Source: Sphingomonas bacterium
GTDB lineage: Bacteria; Pseudomonadota; Alphaproteobacteria; Sphingomonadales; Sphingomonadaceae
Assembly: GCA_026785645.1 (NCBI GenBank)
Contig: JAJAZM010000069.1
Span: 1-7,867 of the forward strand
DNA: 7,867 bases
Direction: 5' to 3'
The translations under genes and the position numbers were made by a program. The notes beneath the pieces are model-generated. The model saw only the letters and a program-made list of their open reading frames with translations, searched no databases and was not told the origin of the DNA. Below, piece after piece: positions 6,539-7,867 of the stretch. How positions within the stretch are numbered: position 1 is the stretch's first letter; every line of letters begins with the position of its first letter.

Positions 6539-7330
6539 ATGCACCCTGCCGCCCCACTCCTGTTCTTCGATTCGGGCGTCGGCGGACTCAGCGTGCTTGG
6601 CCCGACTCGCTTGCTCCTTCCGACGGCGCCGATCGTCTACGTCGCCGACAGCGCCGGCTATCCCTACGGTACCAAGAGCGATGCCGAGCTTGCCGAGCGG
6701 CTTCCCGCCTTGCTGACGCGCCTCGTCGAGCTTTTCTCCCCGCGGCTCGCGGTGATTGCCTGCAACACCGCCTCGACCATCGCGCTCGACCATGTCCGCG
6801 CCGCGCTCGACATTCCGGTGGTCGGCACCGTCCCGGCGATCAAGCCCGCCGCCGTGGCGTCGAAAAGCCGCGTGATCGGCGTGCTCGGGACCGAGGCGAC
6901 CGTCCGCCAGCTTTATGTCGACGACCTCGCCGCGCGCTTTGCCGCCGATTGCATTGTCATCCGCCACGGATCGCCCGAACTGGTGGCAATCGCCGAGGCA
7001 AAGCTGGCCGGCGAAGCAATCGATCCGCACGCCATTGCCGCCGCGGTCCGCCCGATGCTCGCCCAACCACGCGGCGCCGAGATCGACACAATCGTGCTCG
7101 CCTGCACCCACTTCCCGCTGATCGCTGAGGAGCTTGGGCTCGCGATGCCCGGCGTGACCTTCGTCGATGGCGGCCCCGGCATCGCACGGCGCGTTGCGTG
7201 GCTGACCCAAGGACAGGCTTGGCCCGACGTCGCGCCCGTCGGCATCGCGCTGTTCACCGGCGCCGCGCCGTCGCCCGCATTGGCTCGGTCGCTCGACCGC
7301 TTCGGCCTCGGCACCATCGCCACGCTTTAG
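6539..7330 (+). CDS. murI: Glutamate racemase
   Basis: MurI is a cofactor-independent cytosolic racemase that turns L-glutamate into the D-glutamate used by MurD for peptidoglycan. The 263-aa product matches the family length (about 265-285). The Asp/Ser of FDSGVGGLSV (Asp11, Ser12) are present. The two catalytic cysteines are Cys75 in ACNTAS and Cys189 in LACTHFPL, with His191 beside the second. VADSAGYPYGTKS (35-47) and GTVPAIKPA (96-104) are also typical. The ATG at 6539 gives the usual short N-terminus before FFDSG; only a weak AGG lies upstream. The gene is divergent from plsY and is followed after 52 nt by hemA on the same strand. Confidence 0.97.
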   Translation: MHPAAPLLFFDSGVGGLSVLGPTRLLLPTAPIVYVADSAGYPYGTKSDAELAERLPALLTRLVELFSPRLAVIACNTASTIALDHVRAALDIPVVGTVPAIKPAAVASKSRVIGVLGTEATVRQLYVDDLAARFAADCIVIRHGSPELVAIAEAKLAGEAIDPHAIAAAVRPMLAQPRGAEIDTIVLACTHFPLIAEELGLAMPGVTFVDGGPGIARRVAWLTQGQAWPDVAPVGIALFTGAAPSPALARSLDRFGLGTIATL

Positions 7331-7347
7331 TTGCGAGTCGTTCGCAA
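7331..7347. promoter_or_regulatory. 17-bp palindrome upstream of hemA, candidate operator
   Basis: TTGCGA-GTCGT-TCGCAA is a perfect 6-bp inverted repeat with a 5-bp spacer. It begins right after the murI stop and ends 35 bp before the hemA start. A further TTCGCA at 7353-7358 directly repeats the one at 7341-7346. The half-site style recalls Fur-family operators of Alphaproteobacteria, which would suit a heme gene; the regulator is inferred, not shown. The spacer forms a GANTC site (GAGTC, 7335-7339), the CcrM methylation target in this class. Confidence 0.45.
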
Positions 7348-7382
7348 TGGCATTCGCACGGAGTGGGCGATATTGGGGCCCC

Positions 7383-7867
7383 GTGGATTACGAAGGTATT
7401 TTCAAGGCGGCGATCGACCGGTTGCACGATGAGGGGCGTTATCGCGTCTTCATCGATATCCTGCGTACCAAGGGCAGTTACCCCAATGCGCAATGCTTCC
7501 ACGGTCACAACGGCCCCAAGCCGATCACCGTATGGTGCTCGAACGATTACCTCTGCATGGGCCAGCATCCGGCGGTGATCGCGGCAATGGAGGAAGCGCT
7601 GCACGAGGTTGGCGCGGGTTCGGGCGGCACGCGCAACATCGGCGGCAACACCCACCTCCACATCCAGCTCGAGCGCGAGCTTGCCGATCTTCATCGCAAG
7701 CAGGGCGCGTTGCTGTTCACCTCGGGCTATGTCTCGAATGAGGCGGCTCTCTCCACGCTCGGCAAATTGCTCCCCGGCTGCGTCATTTTCTCCGACGAAT
7801 TGAACCATGCGTCGATGATCGCCGGGATCAAGAATAGCGGCTGCGAGAAGCGCGTGTTCCGCCACAA
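7383..7867 (+). CDS. hemA: 5-aminolevulinate synthase, N-terminal part (runs off the window)
   Basis: ALAS is a PLP enzyme that condenses glycine with succinyl-CoA to 5-aminolevulinate, the first committed step of heme synthesis by the C4 route. The window shows 161 codons of a protein normally about 400 aa. The start chosen is GTG at 7383 (VDYEGIFKAAIDRLHDEGRYRVFIDI). Counting from it puts key residues at exactly the numbers known for Rhodobacter capsulatus ALAS: Arg21, Asn54 in WCSNDYL, Thr83 in GSGGTRNIGG and His142 in SDELNHASMI. The PLP lysine lies beyond the window. An in-frame ATG at 7347 would add 12 atypical residues and overlap the palindrome, so I reject it. The Shine-Dalgarno is poor (GGGG just upstream, within GGGGCCCC). 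The gene may be co-transcribed with murI or use a promoter in the 52-nt gap. Confidence 0.96.
   Translation, partial: MDYEGIFKAAIDRLHDEGRYRVFIDILRTKGSYPNAQCFHGHNGPKPITVWCSNDYLCMGQHPAVIAAMEEALHEVGAGSGGTRNIGGNTHLHIQLERELADLHRKQGALLFTSGYVSNEAALSTLGKLLPGCVIFSDELNHASMIAGIKNSGCEKRVFRH

Noticed and set aside
6476..7210. 244-codon minus-strand open frame opposite murI
   Set aside because: It is a mirror of murI with no motif; murI carries both catalytic cysteines on the plus strand.
7347..7349. ATG at 7347 as the hemA start
   Set aside because: It adds MAFARSGRYWGP, absent from ALAS proteins as I know them. GTG at 7383 puts Arg21, Asn54, Thr83 and His142 at the known numbers.
1..7867. Defence island, prophage, integron, CRISPR or other accessory system
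   Set aside because: Every long convincing frame is a known housekeeping gene. No integrase, transposase, repeat array or tRNA attachment site was seen.

Overview
The window is a compact, high-GC stretch of chromosomal housekeeping genes. It most likely comes from an alphaproteobacterium of the sphingomonad group. Grounds for this are an ALAS-type hemA (C4 heme pathway, typical of Alphaproteobacteria), the gene order plsY-dprA-topA and coaBC-dut-moeB-like, the lysine/alanine-rich TopA tail, and a palindromic element of the TCGAGCGAAGTCGAG type that I recall as abundant in sphingomonad genomes. Genus cannot be fixed by eye. No mobile element, phage, CRISPR, tRNA or rRNA gene was seen. No stretch of 300 bases or more lacks a gene; the largest gaps are 72, 54 and 52 nt.

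Layout. Positions 1-2302 (+) hold the 3' part of coaBC (coenzyme A synthesis), dut (dUTPase) and a MoeB/ThiF/HesA-type adenylyltransferase. These are joined by 4-base stop/start overlaps and are probably one transcription unit. Positions 2211-6466 (-) hold plsY (acyl-phosphate glycerol-3-phosphate acyltransferase), dprA (ssDNA/RecA loader) and topA (topoisomerase I), transcribed in that order. The 3' ends of the MoeB-like gene and topA overlap tail to tail by 92 bp. Positions 6539-7330 (+) hold murI (glutamate racemase), divergent from plsY across a 72-bp gap. Positions 7383-7867 (+) hold the 5' part of hemA, preceded by a 17-bp palindrome that may be an operator.

The genes serve core metabolism: cofactor supply (CoA, molybdopterin or thiamin sulfur transfer, heme), nucleotide-pool hygiene, phospholipid and peptidoglycan precursors, and DNA topology and recombination. 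Start codons are notable: dut TTG, moeB-like GTG, dprA TTG, topA TTG and hemA GTG, with only plsY and murI using ATG.

I found no convincing undescribed multi-gene system. The strongest oddity is a near-perfect 60-nt palindrome (26-bp arms, 8-nt loop, 407-466) that sits in frame inside coaBC, at the linker between its two enzyme domains. It looks like a dispersed palindromic repeat that has become protein-coding. Next are the double-coding moeB/topA tail overlap and the candidate iron- or heme-responsive operator before hemA.
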